A DNA stretch of 64,000 bases, taken from NCBI RefSeq assembly GCF_036237315.1, contig NZ_CP108356.1, forward strand, positions 7,259,501-7,323,500, given 5' to 3'. Below the pieces are notes generated by a model, which saw only the letters and a list, made by a program, of their open reading frames with translations, was not told where the DNA came from and did not search any database. Of the stretch, positions 35,238 to 45,613 are shown piece by piece; within the stretch, counting starts at the first letter, position 1, and every line of letters begins with the position of its first letter. The DNA comes from Streptomyces sp. NBC_01351. Its GTDB lineage: Bacteria > Actinomycetota > Actinomycetes > Streptomycetales > Streptomycetaceae. Both the position numbers and the translations under genes were made by a program.

Positions 35238-36125
35238 TCAGTTCTTCGGAGAGGGAGAGGAGGGGTAGGGGCGGAAGAGTCCTTCCTGGACCACGGAGAC
35301 CAGCAGCCTGCCCTCCAGGTCGTAGATGCGGCCGCGGGCCAGGCCCCGCCCGCCGTGCGCGATGGGCGACTCCTGGTCGTACAGGAACCACTCGTCCGTA
35401 CGGAACGGCCGGTGGAACCACATGGCGTGGTCGAGGCTCGCCATGTCGAACCCGCGCATCCCCCACAGCGGTTCCACCGGGATGCGCACGGCATCGAGGA
35501 GGGTCATGTCGCTGGCGTAGGTGAGGGCGCAGGTGTGCACGAGCGGGTCGTCGCCCAGCGGGCCGACCGCCCGCATCCACACCGCGCTGCGCGGATCGGC
35601 GCCCTTGAGGTCTGCGGGGGTCCAGCGGAGCCGGTTCACGTAGCGGATGTCGAAGGGCTGGCGGCGGGCCATCCGCTCCAGCGCCTCCGGCAGCTCTCCG
35701 AGGTGCTCGCGGATCTCGTCCGCGACCTTCGGGAGCGTGTCCGGATGGGGGTAATGGTGAGGAGGCAGCTGGTGCTCGATGCTGCCCTCCTCCGGATGAT
35801 GGAAGGAGGCGGTGAGATTGAAGATCGTCTTGCCCTGTTGGACCGCGGTGACCCGGCGCGTGGTGAAGGACCGCCCGTCGCGCACCCGCTCCACCTGGTA
35901 CACGATCGGAACCCCGGGGATTCCGGGGCGCAGGAAGTACGCGTGCAGCGAGTGGACGGGCCGGTCGCTCTCGACGGTGCGGCCGGCGGCCACCAGCGCC
36001 TGGCCGGCGACCTGCCCGCCGAAGACGCGCTGGAGCGATTCCTGGGGGCTGGCACCCCGGAAGATGTTGACCTCGATCTGCTCCAGGTCGAGCAGGTCGA
36101 CCAGTCTCTCGGCGGGGTTCGTCAT
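35238..36125 (-). CDS. tesB: Acyl-CoA thioesterase II
   Basis: A 295-residue double-hotdog thioesterase that hydrolyses acyl-CoA to free acid and CoA. Characteristic segments are NIFRGASPQESLQRVFGGQV near residue 20, FLRPGIPGVPIVYQVERVRDG, a central FDIRYVN and the C-terminal SLDHAMWFHRPFRTDEWFLY with the Asp/Thr/Gln active-site region. Length is normal for TesB. ATG 36125 has GGAGA upstream; the frame is open further but antisense. It starts 49 bp after the helicase gene stop and may share its transcript. Confidence 0.93.
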   Translation of the reverse strand: MTNPAERLVDLLDLEQIEVNIFRGASPQESLQRVFGGQVAGQALVAAGRTVESDRPVHSLHAYFLRPGIPGVPIVYQVERVRDGRSFTTRRVTAVQQGKTIFNLTASFHHPEEGSIEHQLPPHHYPHPDTLPKVADEIREHLGELPEALERMARRQPFDIRYVNRLRWTPADLKGADPRSAVWMRAVGPLGDDPLVHTCALTYASDMTLLDAVRIPVEPLWGMRGFDMASLDHAMWFHRPFRTDEWFLYDQESPIAHGGRGLARGRIYDLEGRLLVSVVQEGLFRPYPSSPSPKN

Positions 36126-36174
36126 CAGAGGATCTCCACGGTGGGTGGTCGGGACGGCGGGACGCGGGTGCGGG

Positions 36175-38706
36175 TCAGAGCGCGCCGAGCTCGCCCACCG
36201 AGGTGACCCGGATGACGGCCCGGCCCTCCTCGTCGGAAGCCGCGAGGTCGACCTCGGCACTGATGCCCCAGCCATGGTCCCCGTTGGGGTCGGCGAAGGT
36301 CTGCCGGACGCGCCACAGGCCGTGCTGGGCGTCCTCCTCGATCTGCAGCAGCTTCGGGCCGCGCGCGTCGGGACCGGTGCCCAGGTCGTCGTACTCGTCC
36401 CAGTACCCGTCCATGGCGTCGCCCCAGGCGTCGGCGTCCCAGCCCGACTCGGCGTCCAGCTCGCCCAGCACGTTGACGTGATCCAGGGCGGCGAGCTCCA
36501 CCCGGCGGAACATGGCGTTGCGGACCAGGACGCGGAAGGCGCGCGCGTTCGCGGTGACCGGCTTCACCTGGTCGGCCTTCTCCTGGGCCTGCTCCGCCGT
36601 CTCCACCTCCGGGTTCGCCAGCTGCTCCCACTCGTCCAGCAGGCTGGAGTCGACCTGGCGGACCAGCTCGCCGAGCCATTCGATCAGGTCCTGCAGGTCC
36701 TCGGACTTGAGGTCGTCCGGGATGGTGTGGTCCAGGGCCTTGAACGCGCTCGCCAGGTAGCGCAGCACGATGCCCTCGGTACGGGCCAGTTCGTAGTACG
36801 CGGTGAACTCGGTGAAGGTCATCGCGCGTTCGTACATGTCGCGGATGATCGACTTCGGGGAGACCGGGTGGTCCCGCACCCACGGGTGGCTCTTGGCGTA
36901 CACGTCATAGGCGTGGAAGAGCAGCTCGTCGAGAGGCTTGGGATAGGTGATGTCCTGGAGCCGCTCCATCCGCTCCTCGTACTCGATCCCGTCGGCCTTC
37001 ATCTGGCCGACCGCCATGCCGCGTTCCTTGTTCTGCTGGGCGGCCAGGATCTGGCGCGGGTCGTCCAGCGTGGACTCCACGACCGACACCATGTCCAGGG
37101 CGTAGGAGGGGGACTCCGGGTCCAGCAGGTCGAAGGAGGCCAGGGCGAAGGTGGACAGCGGCTGGTTGAGCGCGAAGTCCTGCTGGAGGTCGACGGTGAG
37201 CCGGATCGTCCGCCCCTCCGCGTCCGGGGTGTCGAGCTTCTCGACCACGCCGCCGTCCAGCAGCGAGCGGTAGATCGCGAAGGCCCTGCGGATGTGCCGC
37301 AGCTGGGCCTTGCGCGGCTCGTGGTTGTCCTCCAGGAGGTGGCGCATCGCCTGGAAGGCGTCGCCCGGCCGGGCGATGACCGACAGGAGCATGATGTTGG
37401 TGACCTTGAACCGCGAGGTCAGCGCCTCCGGGTCGGCCGCGATCAGCTTCTCGAAGGTGGTGTCCGACCAGGCGACGAAGCCCTCGGGGGCCTTCTTGCG
37501 GACCACCTTGCGGCGCTTCTTCGGGTCGTCGCCCGCCTTCGCCAGGGCCTTCTCGTTCTCGATGACGTGCTCGGGCGCCTGGGCGACCACGTAGCCCGCC
37601 GTGTCGAAACCGGCCCGGCCGGCGCGGCCGGCGATCTGGTGGAACTCGCGGGCGCGCAGCGTACGGACCCGGTTGCCGTCGTACTTGGTGAGCGCGGTGA
37701 ACAGCACCGTGCGGATCGGGACGTTGACACCGACGCCGAGGGTGTCGGTGCCGCAGATGACCTTCAGCAGACCGGCCTGCGCCAGCTTCTCCACCAGGCG
37801 CCGGTACTTGGGCAGCATGCCGGCGTGGTGGACACCGATGCCGTGCCGGACGTAGCGCGAGAGGTTCTGGCCGAACTTGGTGGTGAAGCGGAAGTTGCCG
37901 AGCAGGTCCTGGATCTTGTCCTTCTCCTCGCGGGTGCACATGTTGATGCTCATGAGCGACTGCGCCCGCTCGACCGCCTGGGCCTGGGTGAAGTGAACGA
38001 TGTAGACCGGCGCCTGCCGGGTCTCCAGCAGCTCGGTGATCGTGTCGGTGATGGGCGTGGTGACGTACTCGTACGACAGCGGGACGGGCCGGGTCGCGGA
38101 GCGGACCACCGTGGTCGGACGCCCGGTGCGCCGGGTCAGGTCCTCCTCGAACCGCTTCATGTCGCCGAGGGTCGCCGACATCAGCACGAACTGCGCCTGC
38201 GGCAGCTCCAGCAGCGGGATCTGCCACGCCCAGCCGCGGTCCGGCTCGGCGTAGAAGTGGAACTCGTCCATCACGACCTGGCCGATGTCGGCGTGCTTGC
38301 CGTCGCGCAGCGCGATCGAGGCCAGCACCTCGGCGGTACAGCAGATCACCGGGGCGTCCGCGTTCACGGACGCGTCGCCGGTCAGCATGCCGACGTTCTC
38401 CGTGCCGAAGAGCTTGCACAGGTCGAAGAACTTCTCCGACACCAGCGCCTTGATCGGCGCGGTGTAGAAGGTGACCTTGTCCTGGGCGAGGGCGGTGAAG
38501 TGCGCGCCGGCGGCGACGAGGCTCTTGCCGGAGCCGGTCGGGGTGGACAGGATCACGTTCGCCCCGGAGACGACCTCGATCAGCGCCTCCTCCTGAGCCG
38601 GGTACAGGGTGATGCCCTGGTCCTCGGCCCACGAGGAGAAAGCCTCGAAGAGGGCGTCGGGGTCGGCGTTCGGCGGGAGCTGATCAATGAGGGTCACACC
38701 CCCCAT
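36175..38706 (-). CDS. Ski2-like DEAD-box RNA helicase with DUF3516
   Basis: At 843 residues it carries two RecA lobes with Walker A TPTGSGKS near residue 56, motif II DEFH (VVMDEFHFY), motif III SATLGD and motif VI QIAGRAGRAGF, then a long C-terminal DUF3516 region. The DEFH variant and layout place it near Ski2/Mtr4-type helicases, which unwind structured RNA during processing or decay. Actinobacterial versions are broadly conserved. ATG 38706 is chosen; GTG 38697 lies closer to a G-rich ribosome site. The plus strand is open for 972 codons opposite it, an artefact of codon bias. Confidence 0.92.
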   Translation of the reverse strand: MGGVTLIDQLPPNADPDALFEAFSSWAEDQGITLYPAQEEALIEVVSGANVILSTPTGSGKSLVAAGAHFTALAQDKVTFYTAPIKALVSEKFFDLCKLFGTENVGMLTGDASVNADAPVICCTAEVLASIALRDGKHADIGQVVMDEFHFYAEPDRGWAWQIPLLELPQAQFVLMSATLGDMKRFEEDLTRRTGRPTTVVRSATRPVPLSYEYVTTPITDTITELLETRQAPVYIVHFTQAQAVERAQSLMSINMCTREEKDKIQDLLGNFRFTTKFGQNLSRYVRHGIGVHHAGMLPKYRRLVEKLAQAGLLKVICGTDTLGVGVNVPIRTVLFTALTKYDGNRVRTLRAREFHQIAGRAGRAGFDTAGYVVAQAPEHVIENEKALAKAGDDPKKRRKVVRKKAPEGFVAWSDTTFEKLIAADPEALTSRFKVTNIMLLSVIARPGDAFQAMRHLLEDNHEPRKAQLRHIRRAFAIYRSLLDGGVVEKLDTPDAEGRTIRLTVDLQQDFALNQPLSTFALASFDLLDPESPSYALDMVSVVESTLDDPRQILAAQQNKERGMAVGQMKADGIEYEERMERLQDITYPKPLDELLFHAYDVYAKSHPWVRDHPVSPKSIIRDMYERAMTFTEFTAYYELARTEGIVLRYLASAFKALDHTIPDDLKSEDLQDLIEWLGELVRQVDSSLLDEWEQLANPEVETAEQAQEKADQVKPVTANARAFRVLVRNAMFRRVELAALDHVNVLGELDAESGWDADAWGDAMDGYWDEYDDLGTGPDARGPKLLQIEEDAQHGLWRVRQTFADPNGDHGWGISAEVDLAASDEEGRAVIRVTSVGELGAL

Positions 38707-38843
38707 CTTGCCTGGCTTCCCCCCGGATGAGGGAACCGGCGGACGGAATGAAGATCACCGACGGTACGCTGTGCCGTCGATAGCGGCCCGAACGAACCAG
38801 TCGACGGGGCCCGAACACCACACCACCGGGGCGGGGAACGACC

Positions 38844-39635
38844 ATGATGGGTCCGGCGCACTCACTGTCCGGGGCAGCGGCCTGGCTGGGGGTGGGCGCC
38901 GCGACCGCGGCCGCCGGGCACCCCATGCCGTGGCCCGTCCTCGTCGTCGGCGCACTGATCTGCGCGGGAGCGGCTCTCGCCCCCGACCTCGACCACAAGT
39001 CGGCGACGATCTCGCGCGCCTTCGGCCCGCTGTCCCGGGGCCTGTGCGAGGTGGTCGACAAGATCTCCTACGCCGTCTACAAGGCGACCCGCTCCAAGAA
39101 GGACGCCCGCCGCACCGGCGGCCACCGCACGCTGACCCACACCTGGCTCTGGGCGGTCCTGATCGGCGGCGGGGCCTCCGCGATCGCCGTCACCGCCGAC
39201 CGCTGGGGCGTGCTCGCGCTGCTCTTCGTCCACCTGGTACTGGCGGTCGAAGGGCTGCTGTGGCGGGCGGCGCGGATGTCCAGCGACGTCCTGGTCTGGC
39301 TGCTCGGCGCCACCAGCGCGTGGATCCTGGCCGGGGTCCTCGACCAGCCCGGCAACGGAGCGAACTGGCTGTTCACCGGAACCGGCCAGGAGTACCTCTG
39401 GCTCGGCCTGCCGATCGTGCTCGGGGCCCTGGTCCACGACATCGGAGACGCGCTCACCGTCTCAGGCTGCCCGGTCCTGTGGCCCCTTCCGATCGCGGGG
39501 AAGCGCTGGTACCCCCTCGGTCCGCCGAAGGCGATCCGCTTCCGGGCCGGCAGCTGGGTGGAGCTCAAGGTCCTGATGCCGGTGTTCGTCCTGCTGGGCG
39601 GCTTCGGCGGCGCCTCCGCACTCGGTTTCATCTAG
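38844..39635 (+). CDS. DUF457 membrane-bound metal-dependent hydrolase (YdjM-like)
   Basis: A 263-residue polytopic protein. The start MGPAHSLSGAAAWLGVG, LAPDLDHKSATISR, GGHRTLTHTWLW and VHDIGDALTVSGCPVLWP carry the His and Asp residues of the YdjM/DUF457 family of inner-membrane metal-dependent hydrolases. Five or six membrane helices lie between them. The substrate is unknown. ATG 38844 and 38847 are equivalent candidates behind GGGGAACG. It diverges from the helicase gene and ends at a bidirectional hairpin shared with helR. Confidence 0.87.
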   Translation: MMGPAHSLSGAAAWLGVGAATAAAGHPMPWPVLVVGALICAGAALAPDLDHKSATISRAFGPLSRGLCEVVDKISYAVYKATRSKKDARRTGGHRTLTHTWLWAVLIGGGASAIAVTADRWGVLALLFVHLVLAVEGLLWRAARMSSDVLVWLLGATSAWILAGVLDQPGNGANWLFTGTGQEYLWLGLPIVLGALVHDIGDALTVSGCPVLWPLPIAGKRWYPLGPPKAIRFRAGSWVELKVLMPVFVLLGGFGGASALGFI

Positions 39636-39645
39636 AGCCGGGGCC

Positions 39646-39685
39646 CCGGTGGCCGCCGCCGTGACACCACGACGGCGGCCACCGG
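39646..39685. terminator. Bidirectional hairpin between DUF457 gene and helR
   Basis: An 18-bp stem with one mismatch (39646-39663 with 39668-39685) and a 4-nt ACAC loop separates the convergent stops at 39635 and 39692. Confidence 0.8.
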
Positions 39686-39691
39686 CCCGAG

Positions 39692-41848
39692 TCAGGAGCT
39701 CGTCAGGATGACGAGCTGCCGGGTCGCACGGGTCATCGCCACATAGCGGTCGACCGCCCCTTCGACGCCCTCGCCGAACCTCGAAGGGTCGACGAGGACG
39801 ACCAGGTCGAATTCGAGCCCCTTCGAGAGGGTCGGGGTCAGCGACCGGACGCGCGACGTCCCGGGGAACGACGGCTCCCCGATGACGCAGGCGATCCCGT
39901 CGGTGTTGGCGCCGAGCCAGGCGCCGAGGATCGAATCCAGGTCCGAAACGGATCCGCGGCCGACGGGGACGCCGCTGCTGCGGATGGAGGCCGGCACGTT
40001 GGCGTCCGGCAGCACGGCTCGGATGACGGGCTCGGCTTCCGCCATGACCTCTTCCGGCGTCCGGTAGTTGATGCCCAGGGAAGCCAGCTCGATCCGGTCG
40101 AGCCCGATCCGCTCCAGCCGCTCCCGCCACGACTCGGTGAACCCGTTCCTGGCCTGGGCGCGGTCCCCGACGATGGTGAAGCTCCGCGACGGGCAGCGCA
40201 GCAGCAGCATCTGCCACTCCGCGTCGGTCAGTTCCTGGGCCTCGTCCACCACGATGTGCGCGAACGGGCCGACGAGCAGGTCCCGGTCGGTGCCGGGCAG
40301 CGCCGTCTCGTCGATCAGGCTGTCCTGCAGGTCCTTCCCGCGCAGCATCGTTACTGCGCCCTCACCGTCGGCATCGGCTTCGAGCACGCTGTCGATGACG
40401 TTGGCCAGGCGCGCGCGTTCGGCGGCGACGGCGGCCTCGTGGCGCCGCTGGCGCTTCGACGCCTCCGGGTCGCCGAGCCGCTGCCGCGCCGCGTCCAGGA
40501 GCGGCAGGTCGGACACCGTCCAGGCGTGGGCGTCCGAGCGCTGCAGCTTCACGACGTCATCGGGGCCGAGCCACGGAGCGCACTTGCGCAGGTAGGCGGG
40601 TACGGACCACAGATCGCCGACGAGGTCGGTCGCCTCGAGCATCGGCCACGCGTTGTTCAGGGTCGTCACCAGCTCCCGGTTCTGCCGCAGGGACCTGCGG
40701 AACAGCTGGGGCGAGACCTCGTCGCCGTCGTGCTTGTCCAGCAGGATCGTGACGAGCTCCTCCCAGATCAGGTCGCGCGCCTCGTTGTGCGGGGTTCCCG
40801 GTTCCGGGGCTTCGAACGCCGCGGCCCACTCCTCGGGGCTCAGCCAGATGTCGGACCAGTGGGTCTCGACCCACATCCCCTTGGCGGGCGGCTCCTCGTA
40901 GAGGGCGACGGCCGGCTCCACCGCCTTCACCATGTCCGCGGACGCCTTCAGGCGGGCCACCTCCGGGTCCGCCTCGGCCGGTGCCCCCGCCCCCTCCTCG
41001 ACGAGGTCCCGCACGGTGCAGGTCTGCACGCCCTCCTCGCCGAGGCTGGGCAGCACGTCGGCGACGTAGTCGAGGTAAGGCCGGTGCGGACCGACGAACA
41101 GCACGCCGCCCCGACGATGACCGAGACGGGGGTCGGAGTACAGCAGGTGGGCGGTGCGGTGCAGCGCGACGACGGTCTTGCCCGTACCGGGGCCGCCGTC
41201 GACGACGAGGGCGCCGCGGGATCCCGCCCGGATGATGGCGTCCTGATCGGCCTGGATGGTGCCGAGCACGTCGCGCATCCGGGACGAGCGGTTGCCGCCC
41301 AGGCTCGCGATGAAGGCGGACTGGTCGTCGAGCGCGGCGTGCCCTTCGAGCCCGTCGGCGTTGAACACCTCGTCCCAGTAGTCGGTGATCCGGCCGCGGG
41401 TCCAGCGGTACCTGCGGCGGCTCGACAGGCCCATCGGGTTGGCGTGGGTCGCCGCGAAGAACGGCTCGGCCGCGGGCGAGCGCCAGTCGAGCAGCAGTCG
41501 GCGCCCCGTGCTGTCGGTCAGGCCGAGGCGCCCGATGTACACGGGCTCGGGGCTGTCCGTGCCGACGATACGACCGAGGCAGAGGTCCAGACCGAAGCGG
41601 CGCAGGGCGCGCAGCCGGCCGGTGAGACGGTGGATCTCGGTGTCCCGGTCCATCGCCTCACGGCCGATCCCTCCGGGCGCCAGGCGCGCCGCGTCGAGGC
41701 GGTCGGACACCTCGGCGATGGACTGCTCCAGGCTCTCGGAGATGGCCGCGAAGTGCTGCTCGTCGCCCTCGATCAGCGTGGGGTCGGCCTTGGGCGAGAG
41801 GTGATCGGGAAGGTCGAACGCGCTGGTGGTACGGGTCGAAGCTCGCAC
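39692..41848 (-). CDS. helR: HelR, RNA polymerase-recycling motor ATPase (rifamycin protection)
   Basis: A 718-residue UvrD/HelD-like protein: N-terminal helical arm, DWRSPAAEPFF, Walker A GGPGTGKT near residue 219, a long insertion, Walker B VVDEAQE, GDRAQ, LGINYRTPEEV and C-terminal VAMTRATRQLV. HelD-type proteins enter RNA polymerase and remove stalled complexes. The HelR branch also displaces rifamycins from polymerase, giving tolerance. The decisive context is a rifamycin-associated element 59 bp before the start. GTG 41848 has GGGAGA. A plain HelD paralogue would lack that element. Confidence 0.9.
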   Translation of the reverse strand: MRASTRTTSAFDLPDHLSPKADPTLIEGDEQHFAAISESLEQSIAEVSDRLDAARLAPGGIGREAMDRDTEIHRLTGRLRALRRFGLDLCLGRIVGTDSPEPVYIGRLGLTDSTGRRLLLDWRSPAAEPFFAATHANPMGLSSRRRYRWTRGRITDYWDEVFNADGLEGHAALDDQSAFIASLGGNRSSRMRDVLGTIQADQDAIIRAGSRGALVVDGGPGTGKTVVALHRTAHLLYSDPRLGHRRGGVLFVGPHRPYLDYVADVLPSLGEEGVQTCTVRDLVEEGAGAPAEADPEVARLKASADMVKAVEPAVALYEEPPAKGMWVETHWSDIWLSPEEWAAAFEAPEPGTPHNEARDLIWEELVTILLDKHDGDEVSPQLFRRSLRQNRELVTTLNNAWPMLEATDLVGDLWSVPAYLRKCAPWLGPDDVVKLQRSDAHAWTVSDLPLLDAARQRLGDPEASKRQRRHEAAVAAERARLANVIDSVLEADADGEGAVTMLRGKDLQDSLIDETALPGTDRDLLVGPFAHIVVDEAQELTDAEWQMLLLRCPSRSFTIVGDRAQARNGFTESWRERLERIGLDRIELASLGINYRTPEEVMAEAEPVIRAVLPDANVPASIRSSGVPVGRGSVSDLDSILGAWLGANTDGIACVIGEPSFPGTSRVRSLTPTLSKGLEFDLVVLVDPSRFGEGVEGAVDRYVAMTRATRQLVILTSS

Positions 41849-41906
41849 TGAGTGAATCTCCCATGTCCGCAGGATCTGGCCTAGGCCGATGATTCTGCGT
41901 CAGAAC

Positions 41907-41929
41907 GGGGGCCTTGCCGCAAGCCCCCC
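41907..41929 (-). promoter_or_regulatory. Rifamycin-associated element (RAE) upstream of helR
   Basis: Read toward helR the core is GGGGCTTGCGGCAAGGCCCC, the nearly palindromic RAE found before rifamycin-inactivating genes and helR in actinomycetes, which makes them rifamycin-inducible. It lies 59 bp upstream of the start codon. The TTGCGG inside it could serve as a -35 box; a well-spaced -10 is not obvious. Confidence 0.88.
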
Positions 41930-41996
41930 ACTGCGCTATAAGTTGAAAGTGGCCAGGAGCGCGCTCTCTTCTGCGCAGCCCACCCGCGGAGCTTGA

Positions 41997-43778
41997 TCAT
42001 CCGTGCCAGGACCGCCACAGCGCCGCATAGGCCCCGTCGGCCGCGACCAACTCCTCGTGCGAGCCGAGTTCGCTGATCCGACCGCCCTCCACCACCGCGA
42101 TCACGTCCGCGTCGTGCGCCGTGTGCAGCCGGTGGGCGATGGCGATGACCGTACGGCCCTCCAGCACCCGCGCCAGCGAGCGCTCCAAGTGCCGTGCCGC
42201 GCGCGGATCCAGCAGCGAGGTCGCCTCGTCCAGCACCAGTGTGTGCGGGTCCGCCAGCACCAGCCGGGCCAGCGCGATCTGCTGCGCCTGCGCCGGAGTC
42301 AGCGCCGTGCCGCCCGAGCCCACCTCGGTGTCCAGGCCGGCCTCCAGGGCCCGCGCCCAGCCGTCCGCGTCCACCGCGCCCAGCGCCTCCCACAACTCGG
42401 CGTCCCCGGCGCCCGTCCGTGCCAGGCGGAGGTTGTCCCGGAGCGAGCCGACGAAGACGTGGTGCTCCTGGTTGACCAGCGCCACGTGCTCGCGCACCCG
42501 CTCCGCCGTCATCCGCGCCAGTTGCGCCCCGCCGAGCGTGACCTCGCCGCTCCGGGGCGCGTAGATGCCGGCGAGCAGCCGGCCCAAGGTGGACTTGCCC
42601 GCGCCCGACGGGCCGACGAGCGCCATCCGGGTGCCCGGCGGCACGGCCATCGACACCTGGTGCAGGACGTCCACGCCCTCCCGGTAGCCGAAGTGGACGG
42701 CATCGGCGCGTACGTCCCGGCCTTCGGGCGACACCTTCGCGTCCCCCGCGTCCGGCTCGATCTCCCGCACGCCCACCAGGCGCGCCAACGAAACCTGCGC
42801 CACCTGCAGTTCGTCGTACCAGCGCAGGATCAGACCGATCGGGTCGACCATCATCTGCGCCAGCAGCGCGCCCGTGGTCAGCTGCCCCACCGTCATCCAG
42901 CCCTGCAGCACGCAGTAGCCGCCGATCATCAGCACCGACCCGAGGATCGTCATGAACGTGACGTTGACGACGGGGAACAGGACCGTCCGGAGGAACAGTG
43001 TGTACCGCTCCCACGCGACCCACTGCGAGATCCGCCGCTCCGACCGCGCGATCCGCTCCGGCCCGAGGCGGTGCGCCTCGACCGTGCGGCCCGCGTCCAC
43101 CGTCTCCGTCAGTGCCGCCGCGACCGCCGCGTAGCCGGCCGACTCCGAGCGGTACGCCGAAGGGGCCCGCTTGAAGTACCAGCGGCAGCCGATCACCAGC
43201 ACCGGCAGCGCCACCAGCGAGGCCAGCGCCAGCGGCGGCGCGGTCACCGCGAGCGCCCCGAAGAGCAGCGACACCCACACCACGCCGATGGCCAGCTGGG
43301 GCACGGCCTCCCGCATCGCGTTGGCCAGCCGGTCGATGTCGGTGGTGATCCGCGACAGCAGGTCACCGGTACCGGCCCGCTCCAGCACGCCCGGCGGCAG
43401 GCCCACCGACCGCACCAGGAAGTCCTCGCGCAGATCGGCCAGCATCTCCTCGCCGAGCATCGCCCCGCGCAGCCGGACCAGCCGGACGAAGAACGCCTGC
43501 ACCACGAGAGCCAGCGCGAACAGCAGTGCCACGCGCCCCAGATGGAGCTCGCGCGCCCCCGTGGCGAGGTCGTCCACGACCCGGCCCAGCAGGTACGGGC
43601 CGACCATGGAGGCGATCACCGCGACCGCGTTGACGCCCACCAGCGCCAGGAAGGCACGCCGGTGGCGTCGGAACAGGCCGCGCACATAGCCCCGTACGGT
43701 CGCCGACGTGCCCACGGGCAGGGTCGCGGCCGTCTCGGGGGCAGCCGGGTCGTACTCCGGCGGCGCCACGCCGATCAT
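41997..43778 (-). CDS. ABC exporter half-transporter, subunit B (canonical Walker A, degenerate signature)
   Basis: A 593-residue fusion of a six-helix ABC exporter membrane domain and an ATPase domain. Walker [10 protein letters not shown], Walker B VLDEATS and H-loop IAIAHRL are intact, but the signature is LTPAQ instead of LSGGQ. Its ATG overlaps the stop of the upstream half-transporter gene (ATGA), so the two make a heterodimer. It supplies the nucleotide-holding face of the working ATP site. The substrate is unknown; the rifamycin-responsive helR lies 148 bp downstream but has its own element. Confidence 0.9.
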   Translation of the reverse strand: MIGVAPPEYDPAAPETAATLPVGTSATVRGYVRGLFRRHRRAFLALVGVNAVAVIASMVGPYLLGRVVDDLATGARELHLGRVALLFALALVVQAFFVRLVRLRGAMLGEEMLADLREDFLVRSVGLPPGVLERAGTGDLLSRITTDIDRLANAMREAVPQLAIGVVWVSLLFGALAVTAPPLALASLVALPVLVIGCRWYFKRAPSAYRSESAGYAAVAAALTETVDAGRTVEAHRLGPERIARSERRISQWVAWERYTLFLRTVLFPVVNVTFMTILGSVLMIGGYCVLQGWMTVGQLTTGALLAQMMVDPIGLILRWYDELQVAQVSLARLVGVREIEPDAGDAKVSPEGRDVRADAVHFGYREGVDVLHQVSMAVPPGTRMALVGPSGAGKSTLGRLLAGIYAPRSGEVTLGGAQLARMTAERVREHVALVNQEHHVFVGSLRDNLRLARTGAGDAELWEALGAVDADGWARALEAGLDTEVGSGGTALTPAQAQQIALARLVLADPHTLVLDEATSLLDPRAARHLERSLARVLEGRTVIAIAHRLHTAHDADVIAVVEGGRISELGSHEELVAADGAYAALWRSWHG

Positions 43779-45613
43779 GCGGATTCCTCGATCTCTGTGA
43801 GTCGTTCGTGCAGGTCCGTCAGCCGGAGCCCGGCGAGCTCCTGCTCCTCTTCCGTCTCGCGGGTGACGACCGCCCGGTAGAGCGGTTCGGAGCCCAGCAG
43901 TTCGCGGTGCGTGCCCACCGCCGCCACCGTGCCCCCGTCGATGAGGACCACCCGGTCGGCGCGGTCCAGCAGCAGCGGCGAGGACGCCAGCACCACCGTG
44001 GTCCGGCCGGCGCGCAGGGCCGCCACACCGTCGGCGATCCGTGCCTCGGTGTGCGAGTCGACCGCCGAGGTCGGCTCGTCGAGGACCAGCACCTCCGGGT
44101 CGGTGACCAGGGACCGGGCCAGCGCGAGCCGCTGGCGCTGCCCGCCGGACAGTGACCGGCCGCGCTCGGTGATCCGTGCGTCCATCGGGTCGTCGATGCC
44201 GTCCGGCGCCGACTGCAGCAGCGCGTCCAGGACGTCCGCGCACTGGGCGGCCGCGAGCGCGTCGCCGGAGTCCACCGCACCGGAAGCCGGTACGTCGAAC
44301 AGCTCCCGCAGCGTCCCGGACAGCAGCACCGGATCCTTGTCCTGTACGAGCACCAGGCGGCGCGCGTCGTCCAGTGCGAGTTCGTCCAGCGCGACCCCGC
44401 CCAGCAGCACCGAGGGCCCCGGAGCGGTGTCGGCGGCCGTGTCCGTGGGATGGCCGCCGAGGCGGTCCGCGAGCCGGCCCGCCACGTCCGGGTCCCCGCA
44501 CACCACGGCGGTGAACCGGCCCGTGGGGGCCAGCAGCCCGGTCTGCGGGTCGTACAGGTCCCCGCCCGGAGCCGGCGGCTCCGGCGCCTCGGCGCCCGGC
44601 GCGTGCCCGGCGGGGTCGTGCCGGGTCAGCGACAGCACCCTGGCGGCCCGCTTGGCGGAGGGACGCGAGAAGGAGTACGCCATGGCGATCTCCTCGAAGT
44701 GGCGAAGCGGGTACAGCATCGTCGCCACCGCGCTGAACGCGGCGACGAGTTCACCGACCGCGATCCGCCCGTCCAGGACGAGCGTGGCCCCGTACCAGAC
44801 CACCGTGATCAGCAGCGCGCCCGGCAGCAGCACCTGGATCGCGGCGATCAGCGCCCACATCCGGGCACTGCGCACGGCGGCCTTGCGGACCTCCTGCGAG
44901 GCCTCGCGGTAGCGGCCGAGGAACAGCTCCTCACCGCCGATGCCACGCAGGACGCGCAGCCCCGCGACGGTGTCGGAGGCCAGCTCGGTCGCCTTGCCCG
45001 CCTTCTCCCGCTGGACGTCGGCGCGCTTGGTCGCGCGCGGCAGCAACGGGAGCGCGGCCAGGGCGATCAGCGGCACGCCGACCGCGACGACCACGCCCAG
45101 CTCGGGTGCGTAGAACACCAGGCCCACACAGACGAGGACGATCGAGAAGACGGCCGCGAGGAAGCGGGAGACCGCCTCGACGAACCAGCCGATCTTCTCC
45201 ACGTCGCCGGTGGAGACCGCGACCACCTCGCCGGCCGCGACCCGCCGGGTCAGGGCGGAGCCGAGCTCGGCCGTCTTGCGCGCGAGCAGCTGCTGCACGC
45301 GCGCGGCGGCGGTGATCCAGTTGGTGACGGCCGTGCGGTGCAGCATGGCGTCGCCCAGCGAGATGGCGATGCCGATCAGCACGAGCAGTCCGCCGACGAG
45401 CAGCAGCCGGCCGGAGTCGCGCCGGACGACCGCGTCGACGCCCAGGCCCACCGCGTACGGCAGGCCGGCGATGCCCGTGAAGTGCAGCATTCCCCAGGCC
45501 AGGCTCTTGAACTGGCCGCCGAGCTGACCGCGCCCCAGCCACAGGAGGAAGCGGGGGCCTGAGCGAGCGTCGGGTACCCCGGGATCCGGATACGGAAGAT
45601 CGCTGATCTGCAT
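43775..45613 (-). CDS. ABC exporter half-transporter, subunit A (degenerate Walker A, canonical signature)
   Basis: A 612-residue exporter half with a six-helix membrane domain and ATPase domain. Where Walker A should be, it reads [14 protein letters not shown], lacking the Lys and Ser/Thr; the H-loop is ASSP with no His. The signature [15 protein letters not shown] and Walker [10 protein letters not shown] are intact. With subunit B it forms an asymmetric heterodimer with one working ATP site. It is first in the two-gene operon; the ATG at 45613 has a weak ribosome site. Confidence 0.9.
   Translation of the reverse strand: MQISDLPYPDPGVPDARSGPRFLLWLGRGQLGGQFKSLAWGMLHFTGIAGLPYAVGLGVDAVVRRDSGRLLLVGGLLVLIGIAISLGDAMLHRTAVTNWITAAARVQQLLARKTAELGSALTRRVAAGEVVAVSTGDVEKIGWFVEAVSRFLAAVFSIVLVCVGLVFYAPELGVVVAVGVPLIALAALPLLPRATKRADVQREKAGKATELASDTVAGLRVLRGIGGEELFLGRYREASQEVRKAAVRSARMWALIAAIQVLLPGALLITVVWYGATLVLDGRIAVGELVAAFSAVATMLYPLRHFEEIAMAYSFSRPSAKRAARVLSLTRHDPAGHAPGAEAPEPPAPGGDLYDPQTGLLAPTGRFTAVVCGDPDVAGRLADRLGGHPTDTAADTAPGPSVLLGGVALDELALDDARRLVLVQDKDPVLLSGTLRELFDVPASGAVDSGDALAAAQCADVLDALLQSAPDGIDDPMDARITERGRSLSGGQRQRLALARSLVTDPEVLVLDEPTSAVDSHTEARIADGVAALRAGRTTVVLASSPLLLDRADRVVLIDGGTVAAVGTHRELLGSEPLYRAVVTRETEEEQELAGLRLTDLHERLTEIEESA

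Noticed and set aside
35812..38730. 972-codon plus-strand ORF opposite tesB and the helicase
   Set aside because: An antisense shadow caused by codon bias; the minus-strand genes have clear motifs and the shadow has none.
41907..41929. Reading the RAE as a simple terminator hairpin
   Set aside because: It matches the rifamycin-associated element core and lies between a promoter-like region and helR, not after a gene.
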